64,000 nucleotides of DNA from Isoptericola sp. AK164 (lineage in GTDB: Bacteria > Actinomycetota > Actinomycetes > Actinomycetales > Cellulomonadaceae). The position numbers and the translations under genes are program-made. Each line of letters begins with the position of its first letter. Within the stretch, counting starts at the first letter, position 1. Below are positions 40,047 through 47,085 of the stretch, one piece after another. Location of the stretch: contig NZ_CP119106.1 in NCBI RefSeq assembly GCF_029643425.1, positions 2,108,001-2,172,000 of the forward strand. The letters are read 5' to 3'. The notes beneath the pieces are model-generated. The model saw nothing but the letters and a program-made list of their open reading frames with translations. It was not told the DNA's origin and made no database searches.

Positions 40047-40654
40047 GCACGAAGACCTTGCCGGAGAAGGCTGCCGCGGTGGCCGAGCTCGAGGAAGCGA
40101 CGTCGGCGGCCGCGGAGGCCGAGTCGGCTGCCCGGGACGTGTCGGCTGCTGTGGAGGCCGGCACGGTGACCGACCCGGCAGAGTTCGAGCAGGCGGAGTC
40201 GCGGAAGCGGTTCGCGTTCCTGCGGAGGAAGGGCGCGCAGGCTCGTGTGGCGGCTGCGGAGGCTGCGGAGCGGGCGGAGGCGCTGGAGGCGCTGGACGCG
40301 GCTGTGAGCGGCTACGACGGCCCGGAGCGTATCCGAGCCGCGCGGGAGGCGTTCGGGGCGGCTGTGGAGGATGCGGCGGCCCGTTACGCGGCCGTGGTGT
40401 CGAAGGCGCGCACGGACGCCGGCGCGCTGCTCGCGCAGGCACGGACCGCGGGGGTCGAGCAGTCGACCCAGCCCGAGGCGCGACAGGCCGGCCTGCAGCG
40501 GTTCCTGTTCGGTGACCAGCTGTTCCTCTCCGGTGCCGGCCGCGCGGCGTCGCTGAAGATGCCGTTCCCGGCGAAGCACAGCGACACGGAGCGCGACCTG
40601 ACCAAGACCGCCACGAACGCGCTGCGTCGTGGCCTGACCAACGGAGGCAACTGA
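40043..40654 (+). CDS. Coiled-coil hypothetical protein of the element
   Basis: 203 residues. Ala/Glu-rich coiled coil over about residues 8-145 (AAAVAELEEATSAAAEAESAARDVS; AEAAERAEALEALDAAVSG), then a compact end, GLQRFLFGDQLFLSGAGRAASLKMPFPAKHSDTERD. GAAGGAG precedes the ATG. Genes of this shape sit before tail genes in some actinophages, but I cannot assign a role; a scaffold, head-tail or DNA-associated function would all be guesses. Confidence 0.65.
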   Translation: MSTKTLPEKAAAVAELEEATSAAAEAESAARDVSAAVEAGTVTDPAEFEQAESRKRFAFLRRKGAQARVAAAEAAERAEALEALDAAVSGYDGPERIRAAREAFGAAVEDAAARYAAVVSKARTDAGALLAQARTAGVEQSTQPEARQAGLQRFLFGDQLFLSGAGRAASLKMPFPAKHSDTERDLTKTATNALRRGLTNGGN

Positions 40655-40824
40655 TGGAAGTGACACCGCTGCAGGAGGCACTGCAGGCCCGGTTCACGGC
40701 CCAGGAGACCGAGCATGAGGCCCGGAAGGCCGCCCGTGTGAGCGAGAGCGACGGGAAGCCGCGACCGCGGTCCCTGGACGAGGCGCTCAAGCCTGTTCTC
40801 GCGCGTGCTCAGGCGGGCAAGTGA
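40654..40824 (+). CDS. Small hypothetical protein
   Basis: 56 residues, MEVTPLQEALQARFTAQETEHEARKA...LDEALKPVLARAQAGK, helical and charged. ACGGAGG lies upstream; the ATG overlaps the previous stop by one base (TGATG) and its own TGA overlaps the next ATG the same way. This chain of one-base overlaps is good evidence that it is translated. No family recognised. Confidence 0.6.
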   Translation: MEVTPLQEALQARFTAQETEHEARKAARVSESDGKPRPRSLDEALKPVLARAQAGK

Positions 40825-41048
40825 TGAGCCGCGCTGGCGCCGTCCTCGCGCGCATGGCCGACGAGGGAGGCCTTGACCAGCTTGGGGCCGACCTGCGGCG
40901 CCGCGTGCGCGCCCTGGAGACCTCGTTCGGGCCGTACTGGCCGGACTACGCCGACCCCGGCGACGTGATGGCAGTGCAGTCCCTCGCGAACGTGCTTGGC
41001 CTCGCGGACCCGACCGAGCAGGTCGATGTCATGGAACCGACCTGCTGA
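40824..41048 (+). CDS. Small hypothetical protein
   Basis: 74 residues, MSRAGAVLARMADEGGLDQL...VRALETSFGPYWPDYADPGDVMAVQSLANVLGLADP. A central Tyr/Trp/Asp-rich PYWPDYADPGD turn between two helices. It is coupled to the preceding gene by a one-base overlap. No family recognised; a 74-base gap follows before the chaperone-like gene. Confidence 0.6.
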   Translation: MSRAGAVLARMADEGGLDQLGADLRRRVRALETSFGPYWPDYADPGDVMAVQSLANVLGLADPTEQVDVMEPTC

Positions 41049-41122
41049 CCGTCTCCCCTGCTGGCGGGCCCCCGGAGCGCGGGCCCGCCAGCCACCCCAC
41101 CCACGAACGGAGCAGCACCACG

Positions 41123-41563
41123 ATGAAGATTGCCGGACTGGACGACTTCCTCGCCGATGTCGAGGAAGCCAACACGCTCGAGCTGCCCTACCGGGGCCGC
41201 ACCTACCGTCTACCGCAGCCCAACCTGCACCGCATGGAGCGCTGCGTCGAGGTGTGGAACGCGCACCTGGGCGACGACCGCGCCACTCAGCAGGCGGCCC
41301 TTGGCGAGGCTCTGGGCGACGACACGATCCCGCGGCTCGCTCTCGGTGCCGACGTCGTCGAGCAGATGGAAGCCGACGAGGTTCCGGGCGTAGTCGTCAC
41401 CGAGTTCGCGGCCGTCGCGTTGACGGCTTGGGTCCGGGGTCCCGAGGTCGCGCAGAAGCTGGTCGACATGCGGGTGCAGCGCCGCAAGGCCGCCCAGGAT
41501 TCGGCCATGCCGAGCAAGACGAAGACCAAGGCTCGCCAGTCGGCGAAGAAGCGAGGTGCATGA
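41123..41563 (+). CDS. Probable phage tail-assembly chaperone (DUF7426-like)
   Basis: 146 residues. Starts MKIAGLDDFLADVEEANTLELPYRGRTYRLPQPN, the pattern of actinophage tail-assembly chaperones that precede the tape measure (a short beta-rich LPY-x-G-x-x-YRLP segment, then helices). The Lys/Arg-rich end TKTKARQSAKKRG may be flexible. Its TGA overlaps the tape-measure start. By family role it would coat the tape measure during tail assembly. I see no slippery sequence for the usual -1 frameshift product. Confidence 0.6.
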   Translation: MKIAGLDDFLADVEEANTLELPYRGRTYRLPQPNLHRMERCVEVWNAHLGDDRATQQAALGEALGDDTIPRLALGADVVEQMEADEVPGVVVTEFAAVALTAWVRGPEVAQKLVDMRVQRRKAAQDSAMPSKTKTKARQSAKKRGA

Positions 41564-43203
41564 TGCCGCTGCGTGTCGCGGAACTCGACACCCTGTTCAC
41601 GGCCACGATCGACGACTTCGAGGCCAAGACCCGGAAGGTCGAGAAGAAGCAGGCCGAGATCGACGGCAGCCGCACCGAGGCCGAGATCGTCGCGGACGTC
41701 GCCGCGGCAATGCGGCACCTGGACGGCCTGCAGGCCGACCTCGAATCGATCGCGACCACGGAGACGGAAGCGGTCATCGGGACGGACTTCTACCAGAACC
41801 TGCGCGACATCGAGGAAGTCCGGGCCGAGCTCGAAGAGATCCACCTGTCGCAGACCGAACCGCAGATCGACCCCGACGTGTACGAGGCGCGGCGAACGCT
41901 CGACGACATCAACGACGAGCTCGACGAGATCGACGACCTCGAGGTACGGCCCAAGGTCGACGCCGACGTGAGCCGTGCCCGCAGCGCGCTTGGCAACTTC
42001 CGCGACGAGGCCGCGGACTCCGGGCGAGAGGCCGCGGCGTCGTTCTCAGGCGAGTTCGACGACATCGGCGACTTCGCCCAGGAGGCCCTCGCCGGACTGG
42101 GTGCGGCGGGCGGCCCGGTCGGACTGGCTGCCGGCATCGCGGGCGGTGTGGTGGCCGGCTACTTCGTGAACGACTTCATGGAGAGCGCCGAAGAGCTCGA
42201 AGAGCTGACCGGCGAGATCTTCGACGCCCTGGCCGACGACGGCGCGGCGAGCTTCGCGCGCATGAGCGAGGAGGCCCGTCAAGCGTTTATCCAGACGCGG
42301 GCAGACGCGCTGCTGGCCGAGCACGGGGTCGACGACATCGCGGGCGCGGCCGAGGCGCTGGGCGTCTCCGCGGACATCGCGCTGGCGGCCATGGCCGGCG
42401 ACACGGAGGCCCTCGCCGAGGTGTCGGCCGCCTACGAGAGCAAGGTCGCGGACATCGGCGACCAGTGGGGCTATTCGAGCGAAGTCGGCACGGGCAAGAT
42501 CCGCGCGCTCGACGACGCGACTCGCATCCTGTCCGACGAGACAGGTGCCCTGGACGACGCCACCCGCGAGGCGAACAAGCGCCAGGACCTCATGGGCCAG
42601 ACCATGGACGAGGTCACCGGCAAGGCCGAGGTGGAGGAACAGGCCGCCCGCGACCTCGCCGCCGAGATCAACGCCATTCCTGACGACGCCTACACCGACA
42701 TCCACGTGAACACGGACGGCGCGTTCGACCGGATCCGGGCACTGAACAGCACCCTGAACGCGGTCAACGGCCGCACCGTCACAGCTCATGCAGCGTCGGC
42801 GATGTACGGGCAGGGCGCCTACGCCGGCGGTGGCGCGGTCTACGGGCCCGGCACCGGCACGTCCGACTCCATCCTCGCGCGCGTCTCCAACGGTGAGCAC
42901 GTGTGGACCGCGGCCGAGGTCGACGCCATCGGCGGGCACTCCGAGGTCGAGCGCATGCGCCAACTCGCGCTGGCCGGGGACCTGCCTGAGTTCGCCGACG
43001 GCGGGGCCGTCCTCGTAGGCGGCAGCCGGACCGCGGCCCAGGTGACACCCGCGCCACGCGTGTCCGTGAGCGCGCCGTCGCTCAACGGCGTGCACGTCGT
43101 GCTCGAGGTCGACGGGCGATCGGTCACCGGGGTGATGCGCGAGGTCGCACGCGGAGAGCTGCGGGACGCGGCCCTGCAGGGTCCAGTCGAGGTGTCCCTG
43201 TAG
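41563..43203 (+). CDS. Short phage tape-measure protein
   Basis: 546 residues from ATG 41563, overlapping the chaperone stop by one base. Long N-terminal helical rods (residues 1-160, heptads rich in E, D and A), a hydrophobic segment (about 182-205: GPVGLAAGIAGGVVAGYFV), more helix, then the typical C-terminal tape-measure end, GGGAVYGPGTGTSDSILARVSNGEHVWTAAEVDAIGG, and FADGGAVLVGG. At about 1.5 Angstrom per residue this would specify a tail near 80 nm, short for a siphophage. It is the only structural gene of this kind in the element; no tube, baseplate or fibre genes follow. Confidence 0.72.
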   Translation: MPLRVAELDTLFTATIDDFEAKTRKVEKKQAEIDGSRTEAEIVADVAAAMRHLDGLQADLESIATTETEAVIGTDFYQNLRDIEEVRAELEEIHLSQTEPQIDPDVYEARRTLDDINDELDEIDDLEVRPKVDADVSRARSALGNFRDEAADSGREAAASFSGEFDDIGDFAQEALAGLGAAGGPVGLAAGIAGGVVAGYFVNDFMESAEELEELTGEIFDALADDGAASFARMSEEARQAFIQTRADALLAEHGVDDIAGAAEALGVSADIALAAMAGDTEALAEVSAAYESKVADIGDQWGYSSEVGTGKIRALDDATRILSDETGALDDATREANKRQDLMGQTMDEVTGKAEVEEQAARDLAAEINAIPDDAYTDIHVNTDGAFDRIRALNSTLNAVNGRTVTAHAASAMYGQGAYAGGGAVYGPGTGTSDSILARVSNGEHVWTAAEVDAIGGHSEVERMRQLALAGDLPEFADGGAVLVGGSRTAAQVTPAPRVSVSAPSLNGVHVVLEVDGRSVTGVMREVARGELRDAALQGPVEVSL

Positions 43204-43302
43204 CGGTGCCGCTCATCGATGCGCTCTCCCACGCCCCGGGAATGCACGTCGAACACCGGCATCGATCCTGGCCAACGCCAACTGTCCGCGCACTGCATGG
43301 AC

Positions 43303-43342
43303 GACGCCCCCGTCCATCCTTGGTAGTCCCATAGGGGGCGTC
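43303..43342. terminator. Terminator between tape measure and minus-strand unit
   Basis: GACGCCCCC (43303-43311) pairs with GGGGGCGTC (43334-43342). It lies between two converging units and immediately 3' of the third gene of the toxin-antitoxin unit. Confidence 0.65.
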
Positions 43343-43343
43343 T

Positions 43344-43730
43344 TCACGGTGCGATGCTCGCCGGGAAGGGTGGCTCCTCGCGCCGGTGAAGAGAGTGGCG
43401 CGATGCTGCGATTCCACTCAGCGACATTGCCACTTGGATGAAGCGGTCCCAGACGAGGGAGTGGACGCTCCGCGTGATCTCGTTCTGCTCAGCTTCGGAG
43501 ATCGCTGCGAGCTCCTCCTTGTCAGCGATCTTGCTGATCAGTGCCACTTGAACCGTGAAGGTGTACCCCTCGTCCACCACGCGGCCGTGGCCGATGACCA
43601 GAAGCCGGTCAGAACCCTCCGGCAACAGCGGATAGCAGTTCCAGCGTTCCGCCCCCGGCTCACTATCCCAGCGGGCGCTAGCCGACATGACAAGGAACTC
43701 GTCCCACTGGAGCGGTTCCCTAAGAGTCAT
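43344..43730 (-). CDS. Third gene of the toxin-antitoxin unit, possibly a SecB-like chaperone
   Basis: 128 residues. A strand-rich first half, SASARWDSEPGAERWNCYPLL and YTFTVQVALISKIADKEELAA, then a long helix, ISEAEQNEITRSVHSLVWDRFIQVAMSLSGIA. This strand-then-EEL-helix order recalls the end of SecB-like chaperones of toxin-antitoxin-chaperone modules, and the gene order toxin-XRE-this gene matches higB-higA-secB. The sequence match is weak and is my inference. Its ATG overlaps the XRE stop by 4 bases (ATGA), so it is coupled. The Pro-rich end is unlike SecB. Confidence 0.4.
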   Translation of the reverse strand: MTLREPLQWDEFLVMSASARWDSEPGAERWNCYPLLPEGSDRLLVIGHGRVVDEGYTFTVQVALISKIADKEELAAISEAEQNEITRSVHSLVWDRFIQVAMSLSGIAASRHSLHRREEPPFPASIAP

Positions 43731-44095
43731 CGAACACCCAGAATCGCAGGTACCGCCAGCCGCGGATCCACATCGGGCGCGTCGTCAGGAGCATGCATCT
43801 GGCCACGAATCGCGAACTCCTCGTACGGCGTGATCTCGTAGTCAATGACGACACCTAGTGCGCTGGCGTACCGGCGCAGAGAAGACCAGCGTGGGTCGGA
43901 CCCGAGTCGCTCGAGATTGGAGACGACGGAAGGATCCCGTCCCATGCGACTGGCAACGTCACGCTGCCGGAGCCCCAGCCGGATTCGACGGTCTCGGAGT
44001 TGCTCGATGAGGGCGTACGCGCCCTCAGTTTGTCGAGCATGGACCTGCTCGGTGTTGTCTCGGTCACCAGCGGCGACGTCGTCGAGGCGGGTCAT
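43727..44095 (-). CDS. XRE-family antitoxin/repressor
   Basis: 122 residues. Helix-turn-helix of the Cro/CI type at about 30-85: LIEQLRDRRIRLGLRQRDVASRMGRDPSVVSNLERLGSDPRWSSLRRYASALG. The rest is acidic and Pro-rich (HAPDDAPDVDPR), as expected for a flexible antitoxin end. It has its own TATCTT box 6 bases before the ATG and a palindrome at 44109-44135, so it can be transcribed apart from the toxin. The toxin gene lies 45 bases upstream on the same strand. It may also act as the element's repressor. Confidence 0.8.
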   Translation of the reverse strand: MTRLDDVAAGDRDNTEQVHARQTEGAYALIEQLRDRRIRLGLRQRDVASRMGRDPSVVSNLERLGSDPRWSSLRRYASALGVVIDYEITPYEEFAIRGQMHAPDDAPDVDPRLAVPAILGVR

Positions 44096-44101
44096 GACAT
44101 G

Positions 44102-44107
44102 AAGATA
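44102..44107 (-). promoter_or_regulatory. -10 box (TATCTT) of the XRE gene
   Basis: TATCTT on the minus strand ends 6 bases before the ATG at 44095 and lies beside the palindromic operator, inside the 45-base toxin-antitoxin gap. Confidence 0.5.
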
Positions 44108-44108
44108 A

Positions 44109-44135
44109 CCCCATGCGAGCCGTCTTGCATAGGGG
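44109..44135. promoter_or_regulatory. Candidate XRE operator in the toxin-antitoxin gap
   Basis: CCCCATGC (44109-44116) faces GCAT-A-GGGG (44127-44135): an inverted repeat with one bulged base, centred about 13 bases upstream of the TATCTT box. This is the position expected for autoregulation. Confidence 0.5.
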
Positions 44136-44140
44136 GAATA

Positions 44141-44539
44141 TCACATGTCGGAGCGCCGAGCGTAGGCCGCAGCCGCATCACGGTTCTGCCGCTCCCGCTG
44201 AGCGTTGCGATCCCCGGTTGGCTTGACGGCCAGCATGAGCCCGACGGCGTGCACGCCGTCGTCATGGCTCTCTTCGACGAGGTACAACCTCAGCCGCGGC
44301 CGCGTCGTGTCGAGGGTGAGTTCGTAGAGCCAGGGCTCGTCCACGACCATCTGGAACTGCTTGTAGTCCTTGTTCCTGCGCAGGCGCCCTTGTTCCAGGC
44401 GCCGGATCAACGGGCGGAGTTCAGAGCGGGCCATCGGGTCGAGCTCAAGCAGCGCCTCCGCCTCCGCCTCGGCCTCGTCGTTGACCCAGCCGAAAACACA
44501 TCCGACACCGACCGAGCGCAGTGACCTGGTCGGGCTCAT
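44141..44539 (-). CDS. RelE/HigB-like toxin
   Basis: 132 residues from ATG 44539; longer starts run into unlikely sequence. C-terminal RelE/ParE-type order: ELDPMARSELRPLIRRLEQGRLRR, YKQFQMVVDEPWLYELTLDTTRPRLRLYLVEE and MLAVKPTGDRNAQRERQNRDAAAAYARR, i.e. a helix pair, the WLYEL-xxx-RLRLYLV strands and a basic helix, as in HigB/Gp49-like mRNA interferases. Members of this fold cut mRNA on the ribosome. The toxin-before-antitoxin order fits HigBA. No catalytic residue can be assigned with certainty. The N-terminal 30 residues (CVFGWVNDEAEAEAEAL) are unusual. Confidence 0.65.
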   Translation of the reverse strand: MSPTRSLRSVGVGCVFGWVNDEAEAEAEALLELDPMARSELRPLIRRLEQGRLRRNKDYKQFQMVVDEPWLYELTLDTTRPRLRLYLVEESHDDGVHAVGLMLAVKPTGDRNAQRERQNRDAAAAYARRSDM

Positions 44540-44927
44540 CGTCGCCCAACCACCCGAGTCACCCGCATGTCCAAGAACGTAACAAAACACGTTTGGCTGT
44601 ACCGACACTAGCAGGCTGAGCCGACCGTCACTCGACCAGAATTCACCCACACTCCGGAGTCCTCGCTCACAACGGCCGCCGCACAAGGGTTGGAGGGTGC
44701 ATCAGATTTTCTACATCATTCAGCCCCAAGGTGGGGCACTGGGGAGCGGTCAGATGCCCCTCTGTGCAGCTCGGCGGTGCACCAATGCGCACTGTTCTGA
44801 CCTGCACAAATACGCCTTGTACTGGATTCGCATCCGTGGTTGGCTGGTGCCACAACACAGCGGGCCCGGCAGGTGCGCCAACACCAGACCGGGCCCTCGA
44901 CCGGCACCTATCCAGGAGGAACCAGCC
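44540..44927. other. Non-coding region upstream of the toxin gene and of gene 44928
   Basis: 388 bases with no convincing gene. It holds the minus-strand promoter for the toxin (an AT-richer stretch around 44578-44600, unusual for this DNA), the second copy of the 15-bp motif at 44796-44810, and an AGGAGGA ribosome-binding site before 44928. Confidence 0.6.
44796..44810 (+). promoter_or_regulatory. Shared 15-bp promoter motif, copy 2
   Basis: TCTGACCTGCACAAA, identical to 38228-38242. The CTGACC is followed after exactly 17 bases by TACTGG, as in copy 1 (17 bases to TGCTAG). It lies 117 bases before the gene at 44928. Confidence 0.5.
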
Positions 44928-45242
44928 GTGACTACCATCATGCCGCACCCGGCCAACACCACCCCCGAGCCCGACGACAGCGGCGCCCGCCACTCGTACA
45001 CGCGCCGCACGATCGCTCTCGACGTCCAGCCCTCCCCCGATACCGACCCGTCGGACGCCGTCGTCCAGGGCATCCGGTGGACCGAGCACGAGGCGCCCAC
45101 CGTTCACGTCTACGTGAACGACGGGCTCGCCGTGCAGCTCACGCCGGCCGAGGCCCGCACCGTCGCCGCGATGCTCAGCCTCTCCGCCGCGGAGATCGAC
45201 GGCAGCGGCCCTTCCGCACCCGCACTACGCGCCGTCGCCTGA
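44928..45242 (+). CDS. Small hypothetical protein of the element
   Basis: 104 residues from GTG 44928, with CCAGGAGGAACC upstream. Disordered N-terminus (HPANTTPEPDDSG), then a small strand-helix domain: GIRWTEHEAPTVHVYVNDGLAVQLTPAEARTVAAMLSLSAAEI. The last part looks like a short ligand- or DNA-binding fold but matches no family I know. It has its own promoter motif and terminator, so it is a separately controlled gene of the kind that often carries superinfection or defence functions. Confidence 0.65.
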   Translation: MTTIMPHPANTTPEPDDSGARHSYTRRTIALDVQPSPDTDPSDAVVQGIRWTEHEAPTVHVYVNDGLAVQLTPAEARTVAAMLSLSAAEIDGSGPSAPALRAVA

Positions 45243-45260
45243 CACACACGGGTACAGGAC

Positions 45261-45289
45261 GCCCTCGTTGCCCACCTGGCAACGAGGGC
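45261..45289 (+). terminator. Terminator after gene 44928
   Basis: GCCCTCGTTGCC (45261-45272) pairs perfectly with GGCAACGAGGGC (45278-45289) around CACCT. Confidence 0.75.
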
Positions 45290-45321
45290 GCTGTGCGTAA
45301 GCGTGTTCGGCTTGGGCGCCG

Positions 45322-45327
45322 TAGCGT
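45322..45327 (+). promoter_or_regulatory. -10 box (TAGCGT) for gene 45334
   Basis: TAGCGT ends 6 bases before the ATG at 45334, a leaderless arrangement. Confidence 0.45.
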
Positions 45328-45333
45328 CTAGGT

Positions 45334-45576
45334 ATGGCCGAGTACCTCATCCGCAGCATCCCGCCCCGCCCCGACGACCCGCCGCCATTCCACGCCGAGG
45401 ATGTGCAGGGGCATCAGTCGACGAGCGACGAGGCTGCAGCGTGGCTGGTGCTCGGGCGCTACTACGAAGATGGACGGGCGCCCGAGCGCGGTGAACTCGT
45501 CGAGAACCTCCATGGCGCCGAGCCGATCGTGGCGTGGGAGAGTCTCGCCGACCTCGGGGACAAGCTCGACGCGTAG
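45334..45576 (+). CDS. Small hypothetical protein of the element
   Basis: 80 residues, MAEYLIRSIPPRPDDPPPFH..., with SDEAAAWLVLGRYYEDGRAPERGELVENLHGAEPIVAWESLADLGDKLDA forming two or three helices. A leaderless promoter box supports this start. No family recognised. The 178 bases after it, up to the HIRAN gene, hold nothing I can identify. Confidence 0.55.
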   Translation: MAEYLIRSIPPRPDDPPPFHAEDVQGHQSTSDEAAAWLVLGRYYEDGRAPERGELVENLHGAEPIVAWESLADLGDKLDA

Positions 45577-45754
45577 TGCTTCCGCTCGGATATCTCCCGG
45601 CACGTCTCGCTACCCCAGGGGCCCCACGACTGATAGCCCGAATGAGGCTCTCGGATACGACCCGAAGCGCGTTGCTCACCTTGCCACACGCTGGACGTGG
45701 GCCCAGGCGCGCCTGCAGCGACAGCGCCGATTCGCGCGCGGATCTCCCGGGGAT

Positions 45755-46693
45755 CTAGCTCAAATTCTCGGCGATCCAGTCCTCGCTGAGGTCGCCGGCC
45801 TTCATGACATCGACAGAGACATCCGCTTTGAGCGAGTTCCCGCGAACGTAGCCGTGCGCTGCTGCCACCTTGCCGGCCGCCTCGAGCCGGTCGACGACGG
45901 GTAGGAGGTCTGTCGACGTCACGGCAGACAGCATCCCGCACCGCTGACCGTCGATCCGGACTTCGACGACACGCTTGCCCGTTCGGGTGCCTGGCTTCTC
46001 GATGCCGTGCAGTGAGACCCAAACTCCCGTCCGAGTGCCCCGCGCGAATGGGGCGATGGCCTCTACGTGGTCTTCTTCGCCCGTCACCTGTACCTGACGC
46101 GAGTTGGGAGGCAGCTCCACGACCTCACCATCAGGTCGTCCGTTGGCCGGCACGATCTCGCCCGGTTCACCGAGTGCGATCGTGACCCGTGCACGCCACG
46201 TCCCGTCGCTGTTGGTGGCCCACACCCGAACTGGGGTGACGGCAGCGCGGCCGTCCTGCAGCAGCCGATCGAGGACCGGGCGGTATCGCTGTGCTTCCTC
46301 GCGCGGCAGGTAGCCCACCTCGAACTCGTCAACGTCGACTCGCACGGCCTGGGAGTCGTGGGGGTTGTTCCGCTCCGGCACTAGCACCGCATCGCCGTAG
46401 TACTCCTGGCCCGAGGCAAGCGCGTGCTTCTTGAACAGCTTGCGGAAGGAGTCGCGACGGTACGCCTCGCCGACGATCTCCGTGTCCGGGAAGTTTGAGC
46501 CCCACAGCTCAAACGCGCCGAGCGTCAGAGTCTCGCGCTCGGGCGGTTTCCCCGCCGCGGGGCTGCCAGTCGTGGGAGCAGCCTCAGGCGTTCTGACGGG
46601 CGAAGCCGGATCCTGTCGTCGTCGGCGCGAGGACCTCCCGGCGAGCCAGAACAGTAAGGCGCTTACCAGGATTAGAACGACGACGAACTCCAT
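45755..46693 (-). CDS. Membrane-anchored HIRAN-domain protein
   Basis: 312 residues. N-terminal membrane anchor (MEFVVVLILVSALLFWLAG) with a basic stop RSSRRRR, so the rest is probably cytoplasmic. A HIRAN-type domain lies at about 75-150: GQEYYGDAVLVPERNNPHDSQAVRVDVDEFEVGYLPREEAQRYRPVLDRLL, with the diagnostic NP-x-D...AV...VGYLPR pattern. A second, looser strand-rich repeat follows (EVRIDGQRCGMLSAVTSTDLLPVVDRLEAAG). HIRAN domains bind DNA ends in helicases such as HLTF; free-standing ones in mobile elements are linked to phage or restriction contexts. No helicase is present here, so the role is open. Confidence 0.75.
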   Translation of the reverse strand: MEFVVVLILVSALLFWLAGRSSRRRRQDPASPVRTPEAAPTTGSPAAGKPPERETLTLGAFELWGSNFPDTEIVGEAYRRDSFRKLFKKHALASGQEYYGDAVLVPERNNPHDSQAVRVDVDEFEVGYLPREEAQRYRPVLDRLLQDGRAAVTPVRVWATNSDGTWRARVTIALGEPGEIVPANGRPDGEVVELPPNSRQVQVTGEEDHVEAIAPFARGTRTGVWVSLHGIEKPGTRTGKRVVEVRIDGQRCGMLSAVTSTDLLPVVDRLEAAGKVAAAHGYVRGNSLKADVSVDVMKAGDLSEDWIAENLS

Positions 46694-46830
46694 TCGGCGA
46701 GGCTATCGTTGCCTAGCGCGAGCATTCATCCGACGCACGGGTGAATTCGCGGGCGATCTTCCACGTAGGCGAGATCATTCCTGCCTGACGGGCTACGGTC
46801 GAGCGTGATTGTGCGCCAAGGAGGGCAGCT

Positions 46831-47064
46831 GTGATGAAGGATGTCGGTTCCGTGGAGAAGATGGCCCTCTACTGGGCCGCGCTGACCTTCGGGGGAGGGC
46901 TCGTGATCGGGGCCGGCCTCGTGACGGAGACGGTCGGACTGGCCGGATTCGGCTACCTGGTGGCCGCCGTCGGGTCGGTCTTCGGGATCATGCTCGTGGT
47001 TCGCGCCGCTCGGGCCATGGACGAGGTCGCCGCTCGCGTGGCCCGCCTGGATCGGACCCCTTAG
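46831..47064 (+). CDS. Small two-helix membrane protein of the element
   Basis: 77 residues from GTG 46831 (ATG 46834 also possible), with AGGAGG upstream. Two membrane helices: WAALTFGGGLVIGAGLV and FGYLVAAVGSVFGIMLVV, then a short positively charged helix. Small membrane proteins of this type in mobile elements may act in exclusion or as holin-like toxins; nothing here decides it. It ends 21 bases from the integrase gene, tail to tail. Confidence 0.65.
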   Translation: MMKDVGSVEKMALYWAALTFGGGLVIGAGLVTETVGLAGFGYLVAAVGSVFGIMLVVRAARAMDEVAARVARLDRTP

Positions 47065-47085
47065 CGCCCCGCCACGGGCCCCCTC

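Noticed and set aside
43204-43343. A further tail gene after the tape measure
   Set aside because: Only 140 bases with a terminator; no open frame on either strand is credible.
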